From positions 1-60,649 of the forward strand of contig JALJEE010000037.1 of the NCBI GenBank assembly GCA_023231475.1: a stretch of 60,649 nt of DNA, given 5' to 3'. The stretch comes from Seison nebaliae. Its lineage: Eukaryota > Rotifera > Pararotatoria > Seisonacea > Seisonidae. Made by a program: the position numbers and the translations under genes. The notes under the pieces are model-generated. The model saw nothing but the letters and a program-made list of their open reading frames with translations, had not been told where the DNA came from and ran no database searches. This document shows, piece by piece, positions 48,699 to 59,929 of the stretch (position 1 is its first letter; each line of letters begins with the position of its first letter).

Positions 48699-49447
48699 AT
48701 GTCCTCCAAAGATTATAGTCGACCATTTACTTCCCTAATTGCTTTCGTGCTTTTCATTATTCTCCTAATTCTTCATATCATCGCCATCTCATCCAATCCA
48801 TGGGTATCGATCGATCCGCAAAGCAACAATGTATCATTAACCGAAAATCAACTACCAGCAAATTCTGCAGACAATTCGACAACCAAAGAAAACGTAAATA
48901 TTTTCAATTTTCCAAAAGCCTTAGATGATTTGGGAACAAGTTAAATTTTAATTACTTATATTATTTCATTTTTCATCTATAGATTCATCGTCGATTGATA
49001 TGATTAAAACTGCCTCTAAATTATCAGTGTATACACAGGGATTCTCACTAGCATGGTTCTTCATAGCTTGCTGTGGTTTATTTCTCATGTGCTTCACTTG
49101 GAACTTCTACGATTGCGTACGCTGTCTTATTTTCACTGTTTTCTTCATTATTATCGGAAGTTAGAATATATATATATATATTTTTCATTTAATTCTCTAC
49201 AATTCTATTTAATTTAACAGCCGTTCTTGTCAGCATTGCCACTTGTGCCACACTTGTGACAGTACGACCATATCATGATTATCCGGCTATTAATGTGGAA
49301 TGGTGTGTCTGGGTAGAAATCGCCGTTATCCTTTTAGGATTACTCTCATCGATCTTTTTGGCATGTAGCGTTGTGACAGCACAAAAGAAAACTCCAGAAA
49401 CGAAGCAAAATGAATTGTTAGTAGAAAGAGGAGACTACGAAGGATAA
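48699..49447 (+). CDS. Four-helix (claudin/tetraspan-like) membrane protein
   Basis: Three exons joined across introns with donors GTTAAA and GTTAGA; about 210 residues. Segments: LIAFVLFIILLILHIIAIS, a first loop with several N-glycosylation sites (NVS, NST), FSLAWFFIACCGLFLMCF, a FTVFFIIIGT/VLVSIATCATLV helix, a second loop with PYHDYPAINVEWC, and VEIAVILLGLLSSIFLACSVV, then a short cytosolic tail. The topology equals that of claudin/PMP22-type proteins, but the W-GLW-C-C loop signature is absent, so I leave it unnamed. It converges with RPSA. Confidence 0.7.
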
Positions 49448-49642
49448 TATCGATATCTAACGAAATTGTTAAATAATCATTAATCAGTAGAAAGCAAAAA
49501 TTTTAGCGTTTTTAACGTGATTCTTTTTCCATATCTGTACTCTGCTTTAATTTCATTGTAATAAATTTTTTTCTCTTCTTTCTAATTCCAATCAGATTAA
49601 AAAGACATTTTATTCACGAAATCGCTCTGATAGAAAACTTTC

Positions 49643-50639
49643 TTATGTCTTTACTTCGCTGAAGTTTGTGTCAACGGGAGCAAGATAATCGTCCCAATTA
49701 ACATTCACAGCATTACTATCGTGAGCCATTTCACTCGATTGATTGTCCTCTTCTTGCTTGGCCGCTTCTGCTTGTTTCTCATCTTTTCGTCGTTCTTCTT
49801 CCTTCTTCTCTTTCTCAACATCACGGAAAAAGAAGAGATCGCACATAACGTCCCAAAGACCTGTGCGAGATAATTCCCCTCGAATTCTCAATACTTCTCG
49901 ACATAACAACCAAACCATTAATCCAATACCATTTGTTGACTAAGAAAAGAAAATTTGAAAATAATTAATTCGAGAATGTTGGAATGAATAAATATTTGAA
50001 TAAAATAGAAAATGAATAAATTTCCTCAGAAAATATCTCGCAAAAGCGTTGTCTCCATCATATGATTCTCAGAGACTCTAGTCATGGTGTGAAGCATCAT
50101 AGGAAATTGTTAGAATAGAGAATGAAAATAAATTAAATTTACTAAACTGCATTATTACATGGAATACAAATATCGACATTCTTCAATGAATTATCTGTAT
50201 TACAGAAGGCAATGACAGGAATGTTGACATAAGCAGCTTCTCGAATTGACTGATGATCAATTGCCGGATCACAAACGATGATGATTCTAGGTTCTTTGTA
50301 TGCTTTCTGGATTTGATTAGTGAATGAACCGGGTGTAAATCGACCAGCAATTGCTGTCGCTTCTGCATATCGTCCAAACTTCAATACAGCTCTTTGTCCT
50401 TCAGGTTTGGCTGAAATTATTACAACATCACTTGGATTAGGAACGGCACAAATAGCTCTCGCAGCTAAAACTAATTTATCCCACGTTTTCTTGATATTAA
50501 TGATATGATTGCCATTCATATTCCGATCATATACATACGATTCCATTTGGAAATTACAATTGACACTTCCCAAATGAATGGTTGCTTGCAACATCTTTGA
50601 AGCATCTTCTTCCGTCATTTTCATAAAATCTTCGCCCAT
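49643..50639 (-). CDS. RPSA: 40S ribosomal protein SA (uS2)
   Basis: Small-subunit protein of the uS2 family (laminin receptor precursor in vertebrates). The ATG at 50639 gives [17 protein letters not shown]. Then come [90 protein letters not shown] and DICIPCNN. One intron of about 200 nt (donor GTTTAG) leads to [18 protein letters not shown] and [12 protein letters not shown], then a charged tail with NVNWDDY. The C-terminal tail is shorter than in vertebrates. It begins 136 bp after the COQ5 stop on the same strand. Confidence 0.97.
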
Positions 50640-50775
50640 TTTCTCTCTCACAAGTCCAACTGATAATGATAGTGACGATATTATTCAACTTGTACGAATG
50701 AAAGAAAGAAATATCTAATAAAAAAAATAAGAGAAATTAATATAATAATTTATAAAATTATCATAATGAACGCGT

Positions 50776-51633
50776 CTACTTCATTCCACAATGAATATTA
50801 ACGACGCCGAATGGTACGAGTTTCCTTACTGAAACATTTTGAAAACCGGCATCAGAAATCATCTTGGAAAAATTGGCAGTATTAGGAAATTGACGAATCG
50901 ATTCAACTAAATATTGATAAGAATCGTAATCGGATGCGATCAATTGACCAAAAACGGGAATCAATTGAAATGAATAAATATCGTATAATTTTTGTACAAC
51001 GGGAGTAAGAATAGATGCTGATACTTCTGGAGTAAATTCCATGCAAAAGAATGCTCCACCTGGTTTCAACACTCGAAAAGCTTCCGATAAAACATTGGAA
51101 ATATTCGAACAATTTCTGATACCGAAACAAATTGAATAGAAATCGAATTGATTATCTTCGAAATTTTCCAGAAATTCTCCATTTACTAATTGGAACTGAA
51201 TATTATTAATCGCCTTTTTCTCCACTTTCTTTCGACCCTCATCTAACATATTTTCATTAATATCACCTACAACTATTTCTCCCAATTCTTCATCTCCACG
51301 TTGTCTTTTCCTCATATACTCACTTAGACCAATTGCTATATCACCCGTTCCTCCAGCCATGTCTAGGATACGACTAGATGTCTGTGGTCGAATTACTGAG
51401 GACACCAAATAATTCTTCCAAATTCTATGCATACCCACACTCATCACATCATTCATAACATCGTATTTATTCGCCACATTCTTGAACACTTCATTCACCA
51501 TTTCCTGTTTCTCTTCGGATGATTCAACTTTTGAAAAACCAAAATCATATTGCTCTTTCGTTGAAGACCTACTTCCAAACTTACTCGAGAAAGATACAAA
51601 TCTTTTGGAACAAAAACTTTTCATACTACTCAT
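50776..51633 (-). CDS. COQ5: Ubiquinone biosynthesis methyltransferase COQ5
   Basis: Mitochondrial C-methyltransferase of ubiquinone synthesis, UbiE family. ATG at 51633 gives a Ser/Arg/Lys-rich presequence (MSSMKSFCSKRFVSFSSKFG) suited to import. Then follow FKNVANKYDVMNDVMSVG, WKNYLV, the SAM-binding ILDMAGGTGDIAI, VGDINENML, YSICFGIRNCSN, AFRVLKPGG and FCMEFTPE, and the end GVVNIHCGMK (compare GVVAIHSGFK). 285 residues, single exon. An acceptor-like CAG at about 51670 hints at a 5' UTR intron or leader. Confidence 0.95.
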   Translation of the reverse strand: MSSMKSFCSKRFVSFSSKFGSRSSTKEQYDFGFSKVESSEEKQEMVNEVFKNVANKYDVMNDVMSVGMHRIWKNYLVSSVIRPQTSSRILDMAGGTGDIAIGLSEYMRKRQRGDEELGEIVVGDINENMLDEGRKKVEKKAINNIQFQLVNGEFLENFEDNQFDFYSICFGIRNCSNISNVLSEAFRVLKPGGAFFCMEFTPEVSASILTPVVQKLYDIYSFQLIPVFGQLIASDYDSYQYLVESIRQFPNTANFSKMISDAGFQNVSVRKLVPFGVVNIHCGMK

Positions 51634-52331
51634 ATCTCCCCGAACACTAACATGCCTCAATAAAAAAACTGTTATTGTTTTATCTACATTTTGAATTTAC
51701 ATGTGTTAACTCTTCTCATTTTGTGGGTTTAGAAATGAAAGATCATTAAAACTACATTCAAATTATAAGCCTTCTTATCAATTTCTTTTATATTAAATTA
51801 TCATATTATTTTAAATTTATTTAATTTTTGTTAATGTGAAATCAATATACATGTATTCTTAATATATTCTTAATGTTAATTCCATCTGTTAACTCTTTTA
51901 CTTTTATTACTTCTGTTTAATAAATTTTTTGTCAATTCCAAAACATTAAATTCTATAATTGATCTCTTCCAATTATTAAGGATTATTATTAAAATTTCAA
52001 TTTAAGTTAGTCTTTAGAAATAATTGGACCACATTGCACGCTAATTTATTAGTAAAAAATATTGATTAGATTAGAGAAAGAACAAGTGACTAATATAATT
52101 AACTGATCAACTAGTGAAGAATCAAAAGATTTATCCCGAAAAATAATGGATAAGAATGTGAAATTTGAAGTAGCAAAACAAAGAGGAGCTTTGTTGGAAA
52201 CTGGATAAAGATCAGAAATTTCTACGTTAAAGAACGAACAATGAGAAATTAACTGAAAGGAAAATTTGAATGATATACTTGATCTTCTTTTATGATAATA
52301 ACAAATGGAATGAAATTAAATAGTTTTTAAA
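51634..52331. other. AT-rich intergenic stretch between COQ5 and STT3B
   Basis: About 700 bp, very AT-rich, with repeated TTAATGTTA-type words at 51820-51900. Holds the COQ5 promoter; no gene or RNA seen. Confidence 0.4.
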
Positions 52332-54798
52332 TCATTTCCGAATTCCACGTCCTTTCTTCACATTAGCCCGATTCTTTAAGACGCCTTTCTTGTTCACCTG
52401 ATTGAGATCGAATGAAAAAGTTTAGTTGAATTAAACTTTATTGAATTTAATGAAACTTTTTTAGTATAAATTGATCGTTTCCTCTTCAGTTTTGATGTAG
52501 ACGATTTGTTCGAATCCCTATTAATATTCCATTGAAGAATAATCCGCAAAAAAAATGAAACTTATTCGCTTCTTTCTTAATCTTGTAAATTCGAACAAGC
52601 CAATGTTCAGAAGTGAATGCTTCTTCCAAATGATTCAACTTGAAATTTTTGTTTCCAATTTCCGCATTTCGAACACGATCATATCCTGGTGGCGCTCGAT
52701 AATCTAACTAATAAATAAAATTAAAGATTGAGAATAAAAGTGAATAAAAAACGTTCATTTGACCAAATCGATAATATGACAACTTATACATAAGACAATT
52801 TAGAAGAATTTTCGATCCAGAAGCATCTACTCGAAATTCACCGTTCGGAGTAAAATAATTTTCTTCTTTAATATCTCTCGGATGTTCACCCTCGGCAATT
52901 CGGACCATCCATAAAAATTTGTTGATATCATCACCCGAATATCCGAGTACACCACCAAATATTACGAGAACATAATCGACATCTAATGATTTCATAATAT
53001 CATATGCAGCTGATTCGTTCGATGACATCGCTTTTCCCACTAATGCTATATGAGAATTATTCCAAGTATTATTATCCACTAAAGTTGTTTTGTTTCCCAT
53101 TCCTGCTATCTGATATCCATAGTCCCACCAAGACATGATGCGTGCATCATCCGCTGTATTTTGTCGTAGCCAATAATATGCTTCTCGGAAATCATCGATT
53201 GTTTGACGACTACCATCCTGTGAATAAGTTGATAAGACGACACTGGGAGATGAATAAGCATTTGATGTCACCCAATTACAATGGAACATAAATAACAACA
53301 TTATTATCAGCATAACCATAACGAAAAAGAAACGAAAATTAATTCCAACTGCTTCAGGAATGATGTTATTGCTAGATGGTTTCTTTCCTTTCTTTCCCGA
53401 TTCATTATTCTCATTCGATTGTATTTTCTCTTTTGGATTTACTGGTTTGGAATCGATTAAGAAAGTTTCCATAAAATTCGAGAGACATATACTCGCTGTT
53501 ATACAGACACATGGTGTTAATGTCAAAATGAGACGAACCATAACACCTGCGAAATATGATGCACTTATTGCATAAAGAACAATAAATATTCGTTCGTCGT
53601 TTAAACGATGAATACACATGAAAACTCCCACCGGAAATATGGTGATTAGGAAATGTAAATCGAAGAACATTGATGTCCATGTGGTAGGTTGATGTTCACT
53701 AACTGAAGCGATAATAGGAATATGAATTTTCGCATAAGATGTATCCCAAAGTGAATAGAAACGACCACTCCATGGTGCCACATATCCTAACCAAGTGAGA
53801 AGAACGACCATACCGAAAAGAATAGCTGCAACGATGATGAGACTAAGTCCAAGAAATCGACGGAATAATTTCTTTGATAATTTCGATTGGATATAAGTGA
53901 TGAAAGCGACTGCTTGCAATAAAGCGAACGTACCAGCTGCCGCCATATGTTCACTAGTTCGAATTGGTTGAAATCCGACGAACGGTACTTGCATTGATAA
54001 TAGCGTTCCCAAAATATAGAATGTTGAATAAGAGATATAGAGACGATGAGAGAATCGTCCCATCAATAAGAGACAACAAGAATGTAATGGAATTAAATTG
54101 ATGATATAAACATATCCTCCCCATGCACTCACCATATAAAAATAACTAAGTGCCGTACATGTCGCCCAAGTAATCGAACCAGTTTTCAACGATTTAATCC
54201 AAAGAAAATATGTGAATAGTAAAGCGAAAATTGCAATTCCCTCATTATCATAACTTCCGGCAACTGATCGTGATATATAACCGGGAACGATGGCGATAAA
54301 AGCGGCAGCGAACAAACCGGCACCTTTCGACCATAATTCTGATGTTAATAAATAAGCGGCGAGAGCAGTTAATCCACTAAAAATTGGTGCAAGAAATACA
54401 CAAATCTCCCGAATATGTACGGGAAAATGGAGAATAGATAGAATCCAATGAATTAATCCTGATGTCACCATCAATCCTGGATAAACAGTTCCACCAACAA
54501 TTCTTCCTAAAGGATACCACGCTCGTTCATCGAACCAATTGAGAAAGTTGTAGAAACCATTTTCTGTCATGAATTTTGTTGATCTATAATTGAACCATGG
54601 ATCGAATTCATGAATAATACTCTCATATCGAATAACGGCATAGAGTCGTGAGAAGAATCCATTTAATGCACAAAGAATAAGAACGGAAATAGCAATCAAT
54701 GAATTCCAATTATCATTTGTTATAGTTGTCGATTTGCTAATTTTCTCTTCAACCTTTTCCTCCTCTACTTCATGACTTTCATTCTCTTCTTCGTTCAT
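52332..54798 (-). CDS. STT3B: Oligosaccharyltransferase catalytic subunit STT3 (STT3B type)
   Basis: Catalytic subunit of the ER oligosaccharyltransferase that N-glycosylates proteins. The first exon holds most of the protein: an acidic N terminus, [22 protein letters not shown] (first DxD region), [49 protein letters not shown], and the catalytic [13 protein letters not shown] (WWDYG), then [10 protein letters not shown]. After introns with donors GTTTTT, GTTTCA and GTTTCA come [48 protein letters not shown] and a Lys-rich end at 52332. The KRKR tail matches STT3B and not STT3A, so I favour the STT3B paralogue. Confidence 0.95.
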
Positions 54799-55112
54799 GA
54801 CAAATTCGAGTTTCCTTCCTAATTGTGACGTGTGGCAACGAATACGTGTTGTTGTTAAGACGAAATTTGAAATTGTTCGAGAAAAAAATAAAGTGTTCTT
54901 ATTAAATTTGCATAACTAAGATTTTGAAAGAAACGTTAGAAGAATTTTATTCGACTGCAACAACTGTTGAACGTGACTATTGGAATTGGTGAGAATTGAG
55001 ACAATAAAATGAGGAAATATTCATAAATTTCAATTTCTTTTTAAGATAAGATGTGGCAGTAAAAAGAAGTGAATGGTGTGTAGAATGCATTGTAGGAGTG
55101 TAAGAAATTCAT
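54799..55112. other. Short intergenic region upstream of STT3B
   Basis: About 310 bp. CACAATTAG, acceptor-like, lies about 22 nt before the STT3B ATG. No other feature. Confidence 0.4.
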
Positions 55113-55469
55113 TTAGGAAGTGAGGAAATGTGGCATACAATTGAAGCAGAATTGATAGAAATGATAAGTGAGAGGCAGATAGAACATGACGAGAGAGATA
55201 TCGAATCCGATCACCGGTTCCAATACGGCTATCGCTGCCAACACCACACTCATAACAGCGATGGATGTTCGATTTGATGTATTGCATCGTACATGAGACA
55301 GAATAATTAACGATATTGTCATCGCTGTCAGCATTCCAATTCCAGTCAGAGTTCCATATTTCACCATCACATAAAATATCAACATGCCACTGAGATGTGA
55401 TCGATATCGTTTAGCCATACACATGACTGAGAATAGAGTAAGGATTGTGGTGAGACAGTTGAACAGCAT
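55113..55469 (-). CDS. Possible small multi-pass membrane protein
   Basis: An ATG-started frame of 118 codons with three to four hydrophobic segments: LFNCLTTILTLFSVMCM, LIFYVMVKYGTLTGIGM/LTAMTISLIILS, IAVMSVVLAAIAVLEPVIG and SLVMFYLPLTYHFY. Codon use looks like that of neighbours and the gene lies in a run of minus-strand genes between PHF10/SAYP and STT3B. TMEM107- or TMEM138-like ciliary proteins came to mind, but the motifs do not match. Unidentified. Confidence 0.45.
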   Translation of the reverse strand: MLFNCLTTILTLFSVMCMAKRYRSHLSGMLIFYVMVKYGTLTGIGMLTAMTISLIILSHVRCNTSNRTSIAVMSVVLAAIAVLEPVIGFDISLVMFYLPLTYHFYQFCFNCMPHFLTS

Positions 55470-55741
55470 TTCATCGAAATTTAATGCAATGAAATGAAAT
55501 TAAAAAAATTTAGGAAAGAAACAAAAATTCAATTGGATTTGATAATATAGAAATAAATCGTAGAAAATCAATGAAATAAAAGTTGTATATTCCACTGTTC
55601 GTCCTTTGTATAAATCATTTCATTCAATTATAATAGTTTTCTATCGCCATTCTCTACACCATAACACCATTTGAATAGACAAAATTTTTGTTATTGCAAT
55701 TTCTTCCGTTTCACAAGTCAATCATACTTCCCATCTTCTCC

Positions 55742-57737
55742 TTATTTCCTTTTCGGTTTATTTTTACTTCCTAATGGTCTGCCTCTCGGTCTTGTCGAAG
55801 TCGAAATACGATTAGCGTTATGAATCATCCATTTATTATGTTTCTCTCGATATGCACATTCCCCACACAACCAATCCACCGATGGTTTACTATCCAAATT
55901 TTCACATGTATAATGAAAACCACGATCACAATGATTGCAAAATATGAAATTTTTCTAAAAACGAAATTTTATAAATTATTAAAAAAAATAAAAAGATATT
56001 AACAAATTTATCTTTTTTATTACATTTCTCACAATGTTTACATTTGGAGCAAGCCCAATTGAAGTATATTGCTTTCTTCGCCGTTTCTTCCGGCATTTGC
56101 AGACAAGAAATATGATAGACGAGATCACATCGAGTACATTCTAGAATGAAATCATCACAACTTTCAGAAATGTCGTCCATTATTCGATTCTCTCGATATC
56201 GTGTTCTCAATGACGATCGTCTTGTCGATCTGAATGAATCATCATTCGTTTTTTCTTGTTTCATTTCACTTCTGATCGTATGTTCAGGAATATTCCATAA
56301 TTTACAAATGAAACATATCTGTTGAGTTGGGAAGAATGAAATTGAAAGAGAAGAAAAATTCAACTTTTCCAAATTGGCATTTCCTCAATTCGATCCGTTC
56401 GATCTTCTCATCAATTTGTTGAGATGCTTTTAATACTAATTGATCTATCGATTTTGTTGGGACCGATGTCTTTTTATTCACAAATGACGACGGTTCTTCT
56501 TCTTCTTTCGATATGTTTTCCATTTTATCATCATTCTTCTCTACCATATTTAATTGTCGATTCTCTTTTTCGTGTTCGAGTTTCGTTTCAAAATTGACGA
56601 AATTTTCAGATTTACTTCCATTTTTCATCTTATCAATCACAAGACTTAATCGTTTCTGAGATTCAGTTTTCGTTTCTTCCATTTTTGTAGGAAAAACATC
56701 TTCCGGATAATGTAATCGTTTAAAATATTTCTCAACGAAATCTGCATCGAATTCTTTAAATTGACCATCTAACAGAGAAATATTATTATTATTATAAGAA
56801 GAGAAATTAATTACTTGTCAACGCATCTTTTCCTGCCAACAGATAAACAACTAATTCGTTCTCCATCGAATTCATCGATTCCACCGTATAATGAAATAGT
56901 TGAGGATTCTCACTTAATTCGGTAAGATAAGGATCATAATGACGATGAAATGAATTGAGTCCTTCATCATTTTTACTAATATTCTTATTTATTGGCTGAT
57001 TAGCAATCAATTGGACTGGATATGCTCCTGGTTTAACTACTCGATTTTTCTTCAAATTCCGTGAAGAGAAAATTCGTTTAGTCTGAATATTAACACATTG
57101 ATGACGGTTTTTCATACGATCAGCCTGCAATTTTTCATTGTATGACATTGTTGATTGTTTAATTTGATTTTCATCAACATCATCTCCATCACCCGTTTCA
57201 TCAAGTTCATCGATATTGATCGAATTATAATATTCATTGAGTTGACGAATTTCTTCACCCATTCCTTCTAATAACTGAGAAAAAGAATGATAAGATGGAA
57301 AGAGAAGAAGAAGAAACGAACTGCTAATTTATCAGGATAATGAACCGAGATTATTAACCATACTTCACTTAACAGTAATACAGTTAATCCTAAATTAATT
57401 TGAACACTCGACACAATGCCACGATTGAGTAAATAATCTTTTTCTTTCGGATCTATAATGACTCTTCTTGTTAATAAATCGAATTTACGATGGAATCCCT
57501 TAATTCCCAGGAAATCAGCCAATTGCTCTTGTAACACATTGAATACTCCATTCGCTCTATTGGGTGGCCATCGATACACATGGACATAAGCACTACCGAT
57601 ACTTCATCATAAGGTAGAGAAATTTATAGGAAGAATGAAAGAACTAACGGTCTAGTTACATAATTGTTCCTTTTCGTTCTCTTCCGAACTCCATTAATGG
57701 AAGTTGACGATTGTTTAGTTTCAATATTATTTTCCAT
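55742..57737 (-). CDS. PHF10: PHF10/SAYP-type PHD-finger subunit of PBAF chromatin remodeller
   Basis: SWI/SNF (PBAF) chromatin subunit that reads histone tails. ATG at 57737; exon 1 joins, by a GTTAGT-donor intron, to IGSAYVHVYRWPP, followed by the SAY domain: LQEQLADFLGIKGFHRKFD, LTRRVI, LLNRGIVSSVQINLGLTVL. After a linker with YPVQLIA come Lys/Glu-rich stretches, then two C-terminal PHD fingers: CFICKLWNI...ECTRCDLVYHISCL...WACSKCKHC and FCNHCDRGFHYTCENLD...WLCGECAY. The protein ends RPRGRPLGSKNKPKRK, an AT-hook-like basic motif not in human PHF10. Several exon borders in the middle were not resolved. Confidence 0.85.
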
Positions 57738-58194
57738 ATTTCTCAAATATAATTTATATAAATATAAGCAAAGCCAAACTTCTAATTGGAAATGACGACA
57801 ACGTCAACAACGAAATTTAACTCGAACTATTGGCGACTATCTAATAGTAAATAATATCTATTTCCCCCACAATTATTGGGAGTCAAACACATTTGGAACT
57901 ATAAATGTTTTATAACTGAATTACTGAAATTGTTCATCTTTATTTGGATTCGATAGAAAGATAAGATAAGAAATTTGATCTGATAATTATTCAACTCTGG
58001 TCTAAATTGATTTTTTCGGCAATCATAATATCAGCATTCATATAAGTTTTAGTTTTTAGTTGAAATTAGTTTACTAGAGGAAACCGTTTGGTATTTATGA
58101 TATTGGTTTACGATTAGTTTCTGGTCCAATTTTCCGGTAACTCCTTCGGACGTGTTCATGTTTACAGCTAAAGTATATTTCTTTTTAAACTAAT
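57738..58194. other. Intergenic stretch upstream of PHF10/SAYP
   Basis: About 460 bp, AT-rich. Must hold the PHF10/SAYP promoter; its distal edge meets the 3' tail of the LINE fragment. No motif supported. Confidence 0.4.
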
Positions 58195-59415
58195 TCTAAT
58201 ATTATTATTATTTATTGATTAAAATTCCCGTCGGGATAAACATGAAAAAAGAGATGACTGTCATCCTCTGTGTCAATAAAAAGGCGTAATTGATCGAGGA
58301 AATCGCGGTTGATAGGTAGAGTTGAGGTGAAATCATATGTTGAGATGAAATTTTTAAAATCGGTTACAGAAATGTTTTGAGATAACCCATAGTATCTGAC
58401 AATGTATGTGAAAACGGAATGGGTGTGAAAAGGATGGATAACGGAAGGATGACTAGAAACTGAGTCGGAATTGTTACATTTATCACGGAGTGAAAAAATA
58501 CGATGGTATAGAAGAATTGGAAGTGGTAGGATATTCACAGTGGCGAAAAGAAGTGAGCGGTTATATAGTATATAGGTTATATAGTAGACATATATCTATG
58601 AAAACAGTGGATAATTCTCCTAATGAGCCGATTATAAGCTCGGTCCAAGGACAGAAAAGACTGAGGTAGCACTAGGCTCCTGAAAAGTGAAATTTGAATT
58701 TGGACGAATTTGGATTTAGGAGAGAAGGAGAAAAAAGCTCTGCAGAATTTGTTTCGGATACGATCGAGAGCGGATGAGGAAAAAGAACGTATATCGATCA
58801 GCGAGCCAAGGATGATAGTAGAAGTAACGAGAGGAATGTTAGAGAAAGAACGATTACCGGTTGAGAGCAGCCAGAATTTCGATTCGTTTATAGTAATCCC
58901 CCTTTCAGCAAGAAGACGAGATGTACGTAGATAGGATTTCTTCAAATCACGAAGGGAACGATGTATGATCACGAAATCGTTAGCATATGCCATAACATGC
59001 GGAAAAAAGAAATCACCAATGGCGATTCTATTACATTCGTTGAGTTGGCGGAGGACGCCGTCGAAAGCCAAACCAAATAACCATGAACCAAGGATCGTAC
59101 CTTGACAGACACCTGAATTAATCTGAAAATAAGTACTGGAGCAGTCACTGTGAACAACACACCCAGTGGAATTACAGGAGAGATGAGCGACAAATTTGAG
59201 GATGGGATATAGGACGAGTTGACGCACAAGGTAATCAAAAGCATAAGAAACGTTAACGGAATCGAATGCCTTTGTAGCATCAAGGAAGAGAAGATGTAAG
59301 AATAGTTTCATTTCCTTGGTAATACTTATAGCCGAACGGAGAATGAGAAGGAGAGGATAGGTGCAACGACATGACGATCGATAAGCGAATTGGTAAGATG
59401 ACGAAAAGAGTACAT
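58195..59415 (-). mobile_element. 5'-truncated LINE with reverse transcriptase, 3' tail at left
   Basis: The minus strand carries a non-LTR reverse-transcriptase piece. It begins inside the fingers region (YQFAYRSSCR), then motif A LFLDATKAFDSV, motif B GVCQGTILGSWLF and motif C AYANDFVII, where the usual YADD is YAND, so the copy is probably dead. The downstream frame 58538-58212 continues to HVYPDGNFNQ, stop, and an A/T-rich tail (AATAAATAATAATAAT). The frames on either side of 58540-58600 are offset, apparently through a small duplication of a GGTTATATAGTA word. Endonuclease and N-terminal RT are missing. The short coding 3' end followed at once by the tail matches the other LINE ends here in style, but not in family. 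Confidence 0.85.
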
Positions 59416-59460
59416 TCCGATACACTTTGCCCTATGGGGATTCTGCGTCTTAATAAAAAA
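59415..59460 (+). mobile_element. LINE 3' end, copy 3
   Basis: The plus strand reads RYTLPYGDSAS then two stops and AAAAAAATA, matching the LPxGDxxx-stop-A tail pattern of the copies at 1-150 and near 6300 (TTTGCCC..TGGGGATT......TTAATAA). It butts against the 5' truncated end of the minus-strand RT fragment, so one element has inserted beside or into the other. Confidence 0.5.
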
Positions 59461-59499
59461 ATACGTCGAAAAATTTTATTTCGTCACCCTTCATTTTTT

Positions 59500-59751
59500 A
59501 CTAATAATCGGCGATTTGGTCACCGATAAAACGGTTACTACGTCACCTATTTTAGAATATTTCGGTGAATTGGTCACCTTGAAAAAAATTTTAAAGTTAA
59601 ATTTTGGATATTTTTGGTTAAAAGGTGAATTAGTCACAGGGCTAATAATTATGAGTTTAACACCAGGTTTGACCTCCAGGGTGACCACAACACCGAAATA
59701 TTCTAAAATGGGTGACGTAGTAACCGTTTTATCGGTGACGAGATTATTAGT
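59500..59751. mobile_element. Foldback (MITE-like) element with about 70-bp inverted arms
   Basis: Left arm 59500-59578 and right arm 59680-59751 are near-perfect reverse complements. Outermost is ACTAATAATC; then GTCACCGATAAAACGGTTAC, then TACGTCACC(T/C)ATTTTAGA and ATATTTCGGTG, then GGTCACC. The left arm has an extra 8-9 bp after the outer 10 bp. The 100-bp loop has no coding sense. GTCAC/GTGAC words occur at mirrored spacings (23, 31 nt on the left; 31, 23 on the right). Open frames on both strands follow from the palindrome and are not genes. No clear target-site duplication was found. Confidence 0.8.
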
Positions 59752-59929
59752 GAAATCACTGATTTTTCCTTGGATAATATTAATTAGGATATTATTAACC
59801 TTCTAAACATTATGGATTTATAAAAAAGTTTTAGAAATGTATAAATTTTACATCAGAAAAATTCTTACAACGTTCGCTTAAGATCATTAAAATAAATAAT
59901 AAGATTTCTAGTAGAGGAGATCGATCAAA

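Noticed and set aside
48699-49447. Calling the four-helix protein a claudin.
   Set aside because: The W-GLW-C-C loop signature of claudins is not present, so only topology supports it.
52500-52520. GTTCGAATCCC looks like a tRNA T arm.
   Set aside because: It lies in an STT3B exon read on the minus strand, and no acceptor or anticodon arm surrounds it.
59516-59806. Protein-coding gene in the foldback element (both strands open).
   Set aside because: The open frames mirror each other because of the palindrome, and the peptides are repeats of the arm sequence.
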